A stretch of DNA of 64,000 nucleotides from Treponema maltophilum ATCC 51939 (GTDB lineage: Bacteria; Spirochaetota; Spirochaetia; Treponematales; Treponemataceae): positions 1,551,583 through 1,615,582 of the forward strand of contig NZ_KE332518.1 in assembly GCF_000413055.1 (NCBI RefSeq). Reading direction: 5' to 3'. How positions within the stretch are numbered: position 1 is the first letter of the stretch; the number at the start of each line of letters is the position of its first letter. The position numbers and the translations under genes were made by a program. This document shows positions 27,279-35,434 of this stretch, one piece after another. Under the pieces are notes generated by a model. It was not told where the DNA came from and did no database searches. It saw nothing but the letters and a program-made list of their open reading frames with translations.

Positions 27279-28766
27279 ATGGAAAAAAAGAATTATTTTA
27301 ATGCGCTTCCGTGGCGGGAAGCTTTGCTGCAATTGGGACACTGCCGTTTTATGGAACGAAGCGAGTTCGAAAAGGGTGCGGACGTTTTACAAAATAAAAA
27401 AATCGTTATTGTCGGCTGCGGCGCTCAGGGACTGAACCAAGGACTTAACCTGCGCGACAGCGGCTTGAACATAAGCTATGCGCTGCGCAAAGAAGCCATT
27501 GCCGAAAAGCGGGCAAGTTGGAAAAACGCAACGGACAACGGCTTTACGGTCGGAACCTACGAAGAACTGATTCCCGATGCGGATGTCGTCGGCAACTTAA
27601 CGCCGGACAAACAGCATTCGTCCGTGCTCGCCAAAGTTCTTCCCCTTATGAAAAAGGGGTCGGTTTTGTGGTACAGTCACGGCTTCAATATTGTTGAAGA
27701 AGGCATGCGCATACGGCCCGACATTACCGTCGTTATGATGGCGCCCAAGGGCCCCGGTTCGGAACTGCGCACGGAATACGTCAGAGGCTTCGGCATTCCG
27801 ACGCTCATCGCCGTGCACGCCGAAAACGATCCGGAACACAAGGGCTTGGAAAACGCAAAAGCCCTCGCCTTTGCAACCGGAGCAAGCCGCGCGGGCGTTT
27901 TGGAATCGTCGTTTATCGCCGAAGTAAAGTCGGATTTAATGGGCGAGCAAACCATTTTGTGCGGCGTGCTGCAATCGGGCAGCCTTTTGTGCTTCGATAA
28001 AATGGTAAAAGAAGGAATCGAACCCGGCTATGCGGCAAAATTAGTGCAGTACGGCTGGGAAACCCTTTCCGAAGCGATGAAGTGGGGCGGCGTTACCGGC
28101 ATGATGAACCGGCTTTCGAATCCGGCAAAACTTAAAGCTCACGCGCTGAGCAAAGAATTAAAGACGATTATGTCCGATTTGTATAAAAAGCAAATGGACG
28201 ATATTATAAGCGGCGTTTTCAGCGCAACGATGATGCAAGACTGGGCCGATAACGACGCCTATCTTTTAAAGTGGCGCGAAGAAACGGGAAAAACCGCATT
28301 CGAGCGCACGGATGCCTGCCAAACACCGATCCGCGAGCAGGAATATTTCGACAAAGGCATATTGATGGCGGCAATTCTTAAAGCCGGCGTCGAGCTTGCC
28401 TTTGAAACGATGACCGATGCGGGCATAAAGGCCGAAAGCGCTTACTACGAGAGCCTGCACGAAGTTCCGCTTATCGCGAACCTTATCAGCCGCAAAAAGC
28501 TGTACGAAATGAATAAGGTGATTTCGGACACGGCCGAATACGGCTGCTATCTGTTCGACAACAGGTGCCGTCCGCTGCTTGCCGATTTTATGTCGCGCCA
28601 AAAACTCGACGTTATCGGCAAAGGGCTCGACCTCGTCGATACCGAAGTGGACAATGCGGAATTGACGGCGGTCAATGCGGAAATTCAGGAACATCCGGTT
28701 GAAATAGTCGGCAAAAAACTCCGCGCCTATATGACGTCGATGAAAGCCCTGGCGAAAAGAGGGTAA
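27279..28766 (+). CDS. ilvC: Ketol-acid reductoisomerase, long (class II) form
   Basis: A 495-residue enzyme that isomerises and reduces acetolactate or acetohydroxybutyrate with NADPH. The Rossmann motif is [21 protein letters not shown]. The KPGTS-like region reads [11 protein letters not shown], and metal-binding Glu residues lie in the two knotted C-terminal repeats ([29 protein letters not shown]). The long form of about 490 residues is that of Escherichia coli; most bacteria have the 330-residue form. It is divergent from ilvD. Confidence 0.96.
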   Translation: MEKKNYFNALPWREALLQLGHCRFMERSEFEKGADVLQNKKIVIVGCGAQGLNQGLNLRDSGLNISYALRKEAIAEKRASWKNATDNGFTVGTYEELIPDADVVGNLTPDKQHSSVLAKVLPLMKKGSVLWYSHGFNIVEEGMRIRPDITVVMMAPKGPGSELRTEYVRGFGIPTLIAVHAENDPEHKGLENAKALAFATGASRAGVLESSFIAEVKSDLMGEQTILCGVLQSGSLLCFDKMVKEGIEPGYAAKLVQYGWETLSEAMKWGGVTGMMNRLSNPAKLKAHALSKELKTIMSDLYKKQMDDIISGVFSATMMQDWADNDAYLLKWREETGKTAFERTDACQTPIREQEYFDKGILMAAILKAGVELAFETMTDAGIKAESAYYESLHEVPLIANLISRKKLYEMNKVISDTAEYGCYLFDNRCRPLLADFMSRQKLDVIGKGLDLVDTEVDNAELTAVNAEIQEHPVEIVGKKLRAYMTSMKALAKRG

Positions 28767-28813
28767 ATTTCAACATTTGCTTAAATAATTCGCAAAACCC
28801 GTCAGTCGATCGC

Positions 28814-29455
28814 CTATAAGGATTTTTTCCATACGGTAAAGTCGTTTTGCCGTTCAAAGCCGAGCCTTTCAAGATAGGGAATATGCCTTTTGTCGGGAAC
28901 GTTCGATAAAAGGCAGGTATACCCCTGCTCTTTCCAAAAGCTTACGTCTTTTACAAAAAAATGCCGGCCGACGGCAAAGTCGCGGTATTTGGGAACGACA
29001 AAGTCTATAAGAATTTCGGCGGCGCTTTCCGGCACGGAAGAATCGGCTTGCGGCGGCAAAACAACCGACGAATAAGCCAAAAGACCGGCTATGTCGTCGT
29101 TTCTGAAAAACAGCGCAATCTTTTCGCTTTTTACAAATGAAGCTTCACCGAACAGCGCGTCAAGTTCTTTTTTGTTTGTACGGTAAAAGCGCCGGACGAT
29201 TTCGTTGTCTTTTTGCACGGTCATAATTTCAAAATTATCTTTTACGCGCGTCATGCGGATAAAATAGAAGACATCGATGACGACAATTCCCATGTTTAAA
29301 AAAGCCGTCGGGAGCGAATCGGTCGCGAGCGCAAAAACGACAAAAAGCAAGCTGCCGGCCGCGTTCAAAACGCGCAGTTTTGCCAGCGACTTCATCATAA
29401 GCGAAATAAAAACAATCAGCGAGGCGGCATAGCCTAAAATCTGAATAGCGTTCAT
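28814..29455 (-). CDS. YgjV-like membrane domain fused to an acetyltransferase-like domain
   Basis: A 213-residue protein. Residues about 1-70 hold two to three membrane segments (IQILGYAASLIVFISLMM, AGSLLFVVFALATDSL, FLNMGIVVIDVFYFIRM), resembling the YgjV inner-membrane family. Residues about 80-213 have GNAT-like features: SAAEILIDFVVPKYRDFAVGRHFF in pieces resembles the acetyl-CoA-binding entry, and PYLERLGFERQND resembles the GNAT C-terminal strand. Substrate unknown. Start ATG 29455 has AAGGA upstream; a GTG at 29467 is possible. It is third in an operon with tpiA and the acyltransferase-like gene. Confidence 0.6.
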   Translation of the reverse strand: MNAIQILGYAASLIVFISLMMKSLAKLRVLNAAGSLLFVVFALATDSLPTAFLNMGIVVIDVFYFIRMTRVKDNFEIMTVQKDNEIVRRFYRTNKKELDALFGEASFVKSEKIALFFRNDDIAGLLAYSSVVLPPQADSSVPESAAEILIDFVVPKYRDFAVGRHFFVKDVSFWKEQGYTCLLSNVPDKRHIPYLERLGFERQNDFTVWKKSL

Positions 29456-29482
29456 GCTTTCCTTCACTCCTGCCGGCTCGGA

Positions 29483-30403
29483 TCAATCAACGTCGCAGAT
29501 AACCTGCTCGGGCGGTTCATCGAGCAATTCGGGATTCTTTAAGTATTTGCGCAATTCGTGAAAGGCCGATGCGTAATAAAAGCCGTCGCAAATGCGCTCG
29601 TCGGTCGTAACGGCCAAATCGAGGTGGCGTATGCGGTGCAAGGTTCCGTCGCGGTCGAATTCCGTCGATTTGCGCATCGTGCTGAACGTAATAAAAACGG
29701 GAGCGTTGCCGAAATCATACAGATGGTGAAAAACGGGCTGAATGCCCAGCGAGCCCATAGACGAAAAGACCGCCGAACAATGGAACGGACTTACGCGGCG
29801 CAAGGGTTCGGGCAGCCAGTTGTGAAAGTCGAGCCAGTTAAAAAACGCAATCGCGGCTTTTAATTGGAAGCGCGGCATATAACCGAGCAGACGCGCAACC
29901 TTATCGAACGCACTTTCTTTCTCTTCTTTTTTAGTTTGGTATTCTTCGATTTTTTTATTCATTTGAAGAAAGACGTCGGTTACCGTTGCACGATGATCGA
30001 AAAAGAATTTCATCATCGTTTCTTCGGCTTCCAAATTCATCGCCTTTTTAATCGCCATAACAATTTCGATATTGTGGCGCGCATAGAGCCGAAGCCCGCT
30101 TAAAAAGCGGTTTATGCCCGGCCGCTGAGAAATCGTGCGCACATAGGCGGCGATAAGAACATGCATCGCGCCGAAACCGGCAAGGCCTTCTTCCCTTTTT
30201 TTATGCACAAAGCGTTCCATGGCGGCAAGATTTACGCTGTCTTGAAACAGGTTTTGCGAGCCGACCCTGCTCGACATAATAAACGGCGCGACGATCGCCA
30301 TAGGGTCTATAGACCGTATGCGCCGGCCTTCGGCTCGATCTCCGAAGCGGCGCTTTGCGGGAAGATACGTCGTGCTGTCCGTTTTTACAATTTGATTTTG
30401 CAT
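29483..30403 (-). CDS. Acyltransferase-fold (2-oxoacid dehydrogenase E2/CAT-like) protein without the catalytic His
   Basis: A 306-residue protein resembling the E2/chloramphenicol acetyltransferase catalytic domain. The region SSMGSLGIQPVFHHLYDFGN and the C-terminal DERICDGFYYASAFHELRKYL match the E2 pattern D-H-R-x-x-D-G-A, but the catalytic His is replaced by Glu (E269). There is no lipoyl or peripheral-subunit-binding domain, and no E1 or E3 gene nearby. A classical acyltransferase reaction is therefore doubtful; it may be structural or use other chemistry. It begins directly after the tpiA stop (TAAATG), so translation is coupled. Confidence 0.65.
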   Translation of the reverse strand: MQNQIVKTDSTTYLPAKRRFGDRAEGRRIRSIDPMAIVAPFIMSSRVGSQNLFQDSVNLAAMERFVHKKREEGLAGFGAMHVLIAAYVRTISQRPGINRFLSGLRLYARHNIEIVMAIKKAMNLEAEETMMKFFFDHRATVTDVFLQMNKKIEEYQTKKEEKESAFDKVARLLGYMPRFQLKAAIAFFNWLDFHNWLPEPLRRVSPFHCSAVFSSMGSLGIQPVFHHLYDFGNAPVFITFSTMRKSTEFDRDGTLHRIRHLDLAVTTDERICDGFYYASAFHELRKYLKNPELLDEPPEQVICDVD

Positions 30404-31153
30404 TTAATATGTTTTGCAGATAGGCTCGAACGTTTCAACTTTAAGGGACGCACCGCCGATAAGGCCGCCGTCGACATCCGGTTTTGCCAAAAGCCCTGCA
30501 GCGTTTTCCGCTTTCATTGAACCGCCGTATTGAATAATGATTTCATCGGCGGCTGCTTTGCCGTACATATCGGCGATAATGTTGCGCACATACAAGTGGA
30601 TTGCTTCGGCATCGTCGGCGGTTGCGGTTTTTCCCGTACCGATCGCCCATACCGGCTCGTACGCAATCGTAACCTTTTTAAGCTCGTCCGCGCTTACGCC
30701 GGCAAGCCCCTTGCGCGTTTGTTCTTCGCACACCTTTTCGGCTTTGCCTGCCTGACGCTCTTCGAGTAATTCGCCGATGCACAAAATCACTTCCAAACCG
30801 TGCTTTAAAGCGAGTTTGACTTTTTTATTGATCATTTCATCGTCTTCTTTATAGATATGACGGCGTTCGGAGTGCCCCAAAATAACGGCCTGCACGCCCA
30901 AGTCTTTCAGCATCAATACGGAAACTTCTCCGGTATGAGCGCCCGATTCTTCGGTAGACATGTTTTGCGCACCGAGTAAAATATTTGTACCTTTTACAAC
31001 CTGAGCGACGGCGTCAAGGTTCGTAAACGACGGTGCTATCATATATTTGTTTTTTCCGTCTTTAAGCGCCTTTACCAAGCCTTCGGCAAGGGCTACCGCT
31101 TCCGGTTTGGTTTTGTTCATCTTCCAGTTTCCGGCGATATAGTATTTTCTCAT
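30404..31153 (-). CDS. tpiA: Triosephosphate isomerase
   Basis: A 249-residue TIM barrel, the usual length, interconverting glyceraldehyde-3-phosphate and dihydroxyacetone phosphate. Catalytic residues are seen: Lys in AGNWKMNKT, His in GHSERRH, Glu in AYEPVWAIGTG, and the phosphate loop IQYGGSMKAENA. The start at 31153 has AAGGAG upstream; a much longer open frame continues to 31639 but carries no family sequence. First gene of a three-gene operon. Confidence 0.97.
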   Translation of the reverse strand: MRKYYIAGNWKMNKTKPEAVALAEGLVKALKDGKNKYMIAPSFTNLDAVAQVVKGTNILLGAQNMSTEESGAHTGEVSVLMLKDLGVQAVILGHSERRHIYKEDDEMINKKVKLALKHGLEVILCIGELLEERQAGKAEKVCEEQTRKGLAGVSADELKKVTIAYEPVWAIGTGKTATADDAEAIHLYVRNIIADMYGKAAADEIIIQYGGSMKAENAAGLLAKPDVDGGLIGGASLKVETFEPICKTY

Positions 31154-31232
31154 AACGATTCTCCTTAGGCCGCCGGCCGTTCGGACGCACGCGGCAAAAT
31201 TACGGCGCCGCTCTACGCAAACGCCTGTTTGA

Positions 31233-31262
31233 AGTATAACAGGTTTTACCGCAAAAGCGCAA
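31233..31262 (-). promoter_or_regulatory. Promoter of the tpiA operon
   Basis: TTGCGC (31262-31257), 18 bases, TATACT (31238-31233) on the minus strand, about 75 bases upstream of tpiA. Confidence 0.58.
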
Positions 31263-31280
31263 GAGGACGAAAAACGCCCC

Positions 31281-31309
31281 TTGCACAAATCGGCGTGCGG
31301 CATTATGAT
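31281..31309 (+). promoter_or_regulatory. Promoter of pta
   Basis: TTGCAC (31281-31286), 17 bases, TATGAT (31304-31309), giving a leader of about 24 bases before pta. Confidence 0.62.
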
Positions 31310-31339
31310 AGATAAAACTCTGTTATAAAGGATGCCGAT

Positions 31340-32347
31340 ATGAATTTTGTCGAAGTTATGAAAAAGAAAGCCGGTGCACTGCAAAACCGGCTCGTATTGC
31401 CCGAAGGCACTGAAGAGCGCACGGTCGCGGCCGCCGCTCAAATTATAAAAGAAAAACTTGCCGCTTCGGTAACGCTTCTCGGAAATAAAGCGGACATAGA
31501 AAAAGTCGCCGCAGCAAAAGGCGTTTCGCTTGCGGGCATAAATATCATAGACCCCGAAAACTCCGAATGGCACGACGATTTTGCCGCCGTATACTGCGAA
31601 CTGCGCGCAAAAAAAGGCATGACGATGGAACAAGCGCACGTCGATATGAAAAACGCGCTCCGTTTCGGCGCCATGATGGTGCGTAAAAACAAAGCCGATG
31701 CGATGGTAGCCGGTGCGCTTTCGGCAACCGCCGACGTTCTGCGCGCGGGCCTCACGATTATCGGAACGGCGCCGGGCATGAAAACCGCGTCCTCATGCTT
31801 TGTTATGGACATGCACAATCCCAAATGGGGCGCCGACGGTATTATGATTTTTTCCGACTGTGCGGTCGTCCCCTGCCCCACGTCCGAACAGCTTGCCGAT
31901 ATAGCGGGCGCTGCGGCCGAATCGTGCCGCACCATGCTCGGCGTTGAACCGGTTGTCGCCATGATGTCGTTCAGCACCAAGGGCTCCGGCGGCAAAGACG
32001 AAAACGTTTTGCGCGTGCAGGAAGGCGTGCGCATCGCAAAAGAAAAGTTCCCTTCATTGTGCCTCGACGGAGAAATCCAAGCCGACGCAGCCCTCATCCC
32101 CTCGGTTACCGAAAAAAAAGCGCCGGGAAGCCCCATTACCGGCAAAGTCAATACGCTCATCTTCCCCGATTTGGGCGCGGGAAACATCGGCTACAAATTG
32201 GTACAGCGCTTGGCCGGAGCCGACGCGTTCGGCCCGATTTTGCAGGGCTTTGCTTCTCCGATCAGCGACCTGTCGCGCGGCTGCTCGGTCGAAGACATCG
32301 TCATCACCTCGGCCGTTACCTTAGTGCAGGCGGGCAAAAAGAACTGA
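31340..32347 (+). CDS. pta: Phosphate acetyltransferase
   Basis: A 335-residue enzyme that converts acetyl-CoA and phosphate to acetyl phosphate and CoA in acetate fermentation. It is the short form of Pta, without the N-terminal regulatory domain of the 700-residue enterobacterial enzyme. Typical segments: RLVLPEGTEERTVAAA, MVAGALSATADVLRAGL, SCFVMDMH, MMSFSTKGSG and NTLIFPDLGAGNIGYKL. AAGGATG precedes the ATG. No ackA lies next to it. Confidence 0.95.
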   Translation: MNFVEVMKKKAGALQNRLVLPEGTEERTVAAAAQIIKEKLAASVTLLGNKADIEKVAAAKGVSLAGINIIDPENSEWHDDFAAVYCELRAKKGMTMEQAHVDMKNALRFGAMMVRKNKADAMVAGALSATADVLRAGLTIIGTAPGMKTASSCFVMDMHNPKWGADGIMIFSDCAVVPCPTSEQLADIAGAAAESCRTMLGVEPVVAMMSFSTKGSGGKDENVLRVQEGVRIAKEKFPSLCLDGEIQADAALIPSVTEKKAPGSPITGKVNTLIFPDLGAGNIGYKLVQRLAGADAFGPILQGFASPISDLSRGCSVEDIVITSAVTLVQAGKKN

Positions 32348-32370
32348 ACGTACTCTTGAGGCACCCGTTT

Positions 32371-33765
32371 TTATATCTCAATCTTTTGCCACTTGCCGCT
32401 TTTGAAACGCAGCCATGTGAGGAAAAAGCGCACAAACTGATCGAGTAAAAGGCCCAGCCATGCGCCGGTAAGGCCGAAGTGCAGCGGGTACACTAAAAGC
32501 CAGCCGGAAAGCGGACGGATTATCGCAACGCTTATAAGCGAAACGACCGCGGTATAGCGCGTGTCGCCGGCACCGCGTAGGCAGCCCAAATTGATAACCT
32601 GCGCAACCTGCAAAACGACGGTAACGGCGATAATTTTCATGATAATGCTGCCGTAAAACAGAATGTCGGCGTCCGATGAAAAAATCCGGTATATGTCGCG
32701 CCCGAGCGTGCTGTAGATAAGCGCAATACATAGCGAACACAATAAGCCCATGCGCCGGCAAAAGCTTGCATATATTTTTGCAAGGTCGGCTCTCTTTTTT
32801 CCCAAGCTTTGTCCGACAAGGGCGACGCCGGCAACCGAAAGTCCGTCGCCGATTGCAAACGATATGCTTAAAATATTCATGCCGATTTGATGCGCGGCAA
32901 AGGCGGCCGTTCCCAAATTGGCGACGACGATTGCGTATAAAAAAAAGCCGATGCGCAAAAACGCCTGCTCGATCAAAGCGCCCGAGCCGACCTTGTACAA
33001 ACCCGATAAAATGCGGCTGTCGAAGCGCAGGCTGTTGTTCCGGTAAAACAAAAAAAGATAGCCCTGCGATTTAAGGACCGAAGCCGCCGAAAGAACAAAG
33101 CCCGCACCGAAGCCGATAACCGAAGCGATCGCCGCCCCCTTTACGCCGAGGGCGGGAAAGCCGAAGCGCCCCTCAATCAGCAAAAAGTTAAACACGATAT
33201 TGACGCCGTTCGAAAGCAAATTCGTTTTCATCGCAATCTTCGTATTGCCCGCCCCTCTTTGCGCCGCGTTGACGACAAAGGTAAAAGCTTGCAGCACAAG
33301 GGAGGCGATGATTATGCGAAAATATTCGGTTGAATAGTCGTGCGTGTCTTTTTGGCTTCCGGCAAAGCGCAAAATCGGTTCGGTAAACACAAAGGCAAGA
33401 ACCGTTACCGCGGCCGATACAAAAAATGTAATCACCAGCGACTGCACGAGTACGCGGTTCGCTTCATCCCGATTGCCCTCGCCTTTGCGCCGCGCGGTTA
33501 AAGCGCTTACCGCAATGCTTATCGAAAAAAACACCGTGAGACACAAATATCGCGGCTGGGAAGTAAGCCCGACGGCCGCGATGGCATAGCTTCCGAGCGC
33601 GCTTACCATAACGGTATCGACAAGGGAAATCAAAGCGGATAAAAACGATTCGACTATGGCCGGCCATGCCATGCGCAAGGTGTCGGCAAACAAAACCTTG
33701 TCGGAAGGAAGTTCGCCGAGTACGCTTTGCTTTCCGATTGCCGACCGCGCGTTGAACACTAACAT
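32371..33765 (-). CDS. MATE family efflux transporter (second of three)
   Basis: A 464-residue membrane protein with about 12 hydrophobic segments and MATE signatures: LRMAWPAIVESFLSALISLVDT in pieces near the N-terminus, VNAAQRGAGNTKIAMK, and the second-half copy INLGCLRGAGDTRYTAV. The RGAGDT/RGAGNT repeat is characteristic. Tail-to-tail with pta. No Shine-Dalgarno is seen before the ATG at 33765; the promoter predicts a leader of only about 6 bases. Substrate unknown. Confidence 0.9.
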   Translation of the reverse strand: MLVFNARSAIGKQSVLGELPSDKVLFADTLRMAWPAIVESFLSALISLVDTVMVSALGSYAIAAVGLTSQPRYLCLTVFFSISIAVSALTARRKGEGNRDEANRVLVQSLVITFFVSAAVTVLAFVFTEPILRFAGSQKDTHDYSTEYFRIIIASLVLQAFTFVVNAAQRGAGNTKIAMKTNLLSNGVNIVFNFLLIEGRFGFPALGVKGAAIASVIGFGAGFVLSAASVLKSQGYLFLFYRNNSLRFDSRILSGLYKVGSGALIEQAFLRIGFFLYAIVVANLGTAAFAAHQIGMNILSISFAIGDGLSVAGVALVGQSLGKKRADLAKIYASFCRRMGLLCSLCIALIYSTLGRDIYRIFSSDADILFYGSIIMKIIAVTVVLQVAQVINLGCLRGAGDTRYTAVVSLISVAIIRPLSGWLLVYPLHFGLTGAWLGLLLDQFVRFFLTWLRFKSGKWQKIEI

Positions 33766-33777
33766 ACGATAATCGAT

Positions 33778-33806
33778 ATTATCCGGTATATTCCGTATTT
33801 CTGCAA
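33778..33806 (-). promoter_or_regulatory. Promoter of the second MATE gene, very short leader
   Basis: TTGCAG (33806-33801), 17 bases, GATAAT (33783-33778) on the minus strand. The -10 ends 12 bases before the ATG, so the mRNA leader would be about 6 bases and carries no ribosome site. Confidence 0.5.
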
Positions 33807-33845
33807 TGACTCGACAAAAAGTTTTTATAAAAATTTCCTGTTAAC

Positions 33846-33875
33846 TTGCGCTAACTGAAATTCAGGTGTTACTAT
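33846..33875 (+). promoter_or_regulatory. Promoter of the ferredoxin gene with a palindrome in the spacer
   Basis: TTGCGC (33846-33851), 18 bases, TACTAT (33870-33875). The spacer contains a perfect 11-base palindrome, CTGAAATTCAG (33855-33865), which could bind a repressor. Confidence 0.5.
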
Positions 33876-33904
33876 TGCATATCACACTTTTATGGGGGTA
33901 CATT

Positions 33905-34075
33905 ATGGCATACAAAATCACCGAAGCGTGTGTAAACTGCGGAGCTTGCGAAGGGGAATGTCCCGTAAGCGCAATATCCGAAGCCGAATCGGCACGCGTA
34001 ATCGACGCGGCGGCCTGCGTGGACTGCGGTTCCTGCGCAAGCGTTTGCCCGACCGAAGCGATCATTCAGGGATAA
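33905..34075 (+). CDS. 2[4Fe-4S] ferredoxin
   Basis: A 56-residue bacterial ferredoxin with two C-x2-C-x2-C-x3-C-P cluster motifs (CVNCGACEGECPVSAI and CVDCGSCASVCPTEAI). It carries low-potential electrons for anaerobic enzymes such as pyruvate:ferredoxin oxidoreductase. The length is that of clostridial-type ferredoxins. GGGGGT lies upstream of the ATG at 33905; a longer in-frame start at 33866 overlaps the -10 region and is rejected. It is monocistronic as far as can be seen. Confidence 0.96.
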   Translation: MAYKITEACVNCGACEGECPVSAISEAESARVIDAAACVDCGSCASVCPTEAIIQG

Positions 34076-34273
34076 CTAAAAAATCTGCCCGGGGAATTGT
34101 CCGGGACGATGCAATTCCCTGAGCAGAAACCGATCGCACGGCGTGTTTTCCGCCGCGGATGGCGGCGGTTCTGTCCTACGATGTTTTTGCAAAATCTTAA
34201 TCTTTACAAAAACACATTTCAAAAATCCGGCAAGGATGTACGGTTTTCAAGCCTTTTCTTTTTTGCATTTTTG

Positions 34274-34282
34274 TGCTATTGT
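34274..34282 (+). promoter_or_regulatory. Extended -10 promoter of the small membrane protein / M23 operon
   Basis: TG (34274-34275), one base, TATTGT (34277-34282) is an extended -10 element; no good -35 is seen. It lies 10 bases before the ATG at 34293, so the leader would be about 3-4 bases. Confidence 0.4.
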
Positions 34283-34292
34283 CGCATTACCT

Positions 34293-34529
34293 ATGGCTGT
34301 ACAAATGAAAAAAAATGTTTTGCGGACGCTGCGTTCGATTGCCCTGTTTTTTGCAAAAGTGCTTGCCCTCATTCTTTTTTGCGCCGTTTTCGCTTTTGCC
34401 TTTGTATACCCGCTGTGGCTTTTCGCCGTAAAAAAACCGAATGTATTTTCCACCTGTGTGCTTATTTTGTGCGCGCTTTTTATCGCGGCAGCCCTTATTT
34501 TTAACCGGCGACCGCGCGGCAAACAATGA
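34293..34529 (+). CDS. Small membrane protein coupled to the M23 peptidase gene
   Basis: A 78-residue protein with a basic N-terminus (MKKNVLRTLR) and two predicted membrane segments, about residues 16-42 and 53-70, ending in a short basic tail (NRRPRGKQ). I recognise no family. Its stop overlaps the ATG of the M23 peptidase (ATGA), so the two are translated together, and a role in envelope or peptidoglycan handling is possible. An in-frame ATG at 34305 is an alternative start; neither has a Shine-Dalgarno. Confidence 0.6.
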   Translation: MAVQMKKNVLRTLRSIALFFAKVLALILFCAVFAFAFVYPLWLFAVKKPNVFSTCVLILCALFIAAALIFNRRPRGKQ

Positions 34530-35428
34530 ACAAAAAAGTTTTACAGTGCGCCGCCGCTTTGCTTTTCGCGGCGGTACGGTTTGCGGCGCAAGAATCGTTT
34601 TATCCGCACATACAGACGCTCAATTCGTCTGATCCCCTCTTTAAACAATACAGTCAGGAAGTGCAGGAAAATTACCGCATGATTGTGCAAGGCGAAGCGC
34701 TTCAAACTTCTTTCTATACATACGCGGCAAAAAAAGACGACGACCTTTTAAACATAGCGGCCAGATGCAATATTCCGTACGAAACAATAGCACTCGTAAA
34801 CAATCTGGCATTTATGGATTCTTCCCTTGCGGACAAGATGCTCTATCTTTCGACCTGCCCCGGTTTGTTCATCGCCGAAAAACCGATTACACCGCTTGAG
34901 TTTATTTTAAAAACGCGCTATCCTGAAAGTAAGCAGTATGGGACGTATACCGTAAACGGCTCTTCTTATTTTTTTGTACCCGACGAGCGGTTAAATCCCA
35001 CGGAGCGTTTTTTCTTTGCCGATTCGAGCATGACCTCTCCTTTGGCAAAGGGAGTTATTTCGTCTTCGTTCGGAACGCGCATAAGCCCGATTACGGGACG
35101 CAAAACTTTCCACGGCGGCATAGATATTGCGGCCGCACCGGGGAGCCCCGTTTTTGCGTGCAAGTCGGGCATTGTCGCTTTTACGGGCAAGGACGATCGC
35201 TACGGCAACTACGTTATTTTGCAACACGAAAACAATACGCAAAGTTTGTACGCCCATTTGCAAACCGTCCTTGTGCAAAAAGGACAGCCGGCGGTTAAGG
35301 GCAAGCAGATAGGAACGGTGGGAAGCAGCGGTATGTCGACCGGGCCCCATTTGCATTTTGAAATCCGAGTCGGAGGCAGGGCTAAAGATCCTTCATCTTT
35401 AATCAGAAAGTTTTTGCAGGAATACTGA
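34526..35428 (+). CDS. LysM-like / M23 family metallopeptidase
   Basis: A 300-residue exported protein. Signal peptide at residues 1-21 (LQCAAALLFAAVRFAAQ). A LysM-like segment follows at about 65-110 (KKDDDLLNIAARCNIPYETI). The C-terminal M23 (LytM) domain, from about 180, has the zinc ligands H-x3-D in FHGGIDIAA and H-x-H in GPHLHFEIRVGG. Such enzymes cut peptide cross-links of peptidoglycan in the periplasm. Its partners are the coupled small membrane protein upstream and the secreted protein downstream. Confidence 0.9.
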   Translation: MNKKVLQCAAALLFAAVRFAAQESFYPHIQTLNSSDPLFKQYSQEVQENYRMIVQGEALQTSFYTYAAKKDDDLLNIAARCNIPYETIALVNNLAFMDSSLADKMLYLSTCPGLFIAEKPITPLEFILKTRYPESKQYGTYTVNGSSYFFVPDERLNPTERFFFADSSMTSPLAKGVISSSFGTRISPITGRKTFHGGIDIAAAPGSPVFACKSGIVAFTGKDDRYGNYVILQHENNTQSLYAHLQTVLVQKGQPAVKGKQIGTVGSSGMSTGPHLHFEIRVGGRAKDPSSLIRKFLQEY

Positions 35429-35434
35429 AAGCGT

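Noticed and set aside
31154-31639. Long in-frame extension upstream of tpiA
   Set aside because: The extension has no resemblance to the family, overlaps the divergent pta gene and promoter, and a strong AAGGAG site precedes the internal ATG at 31153, which gives the normal enzyme length.
33866-33904. Longer ferredoxin start at 33866
   Set aside because: It would add a hydrophobic leader over the promoter -10; the internal ATG at 33905 has a good ribosome site and gives the standard 56-residue ferredoxin.
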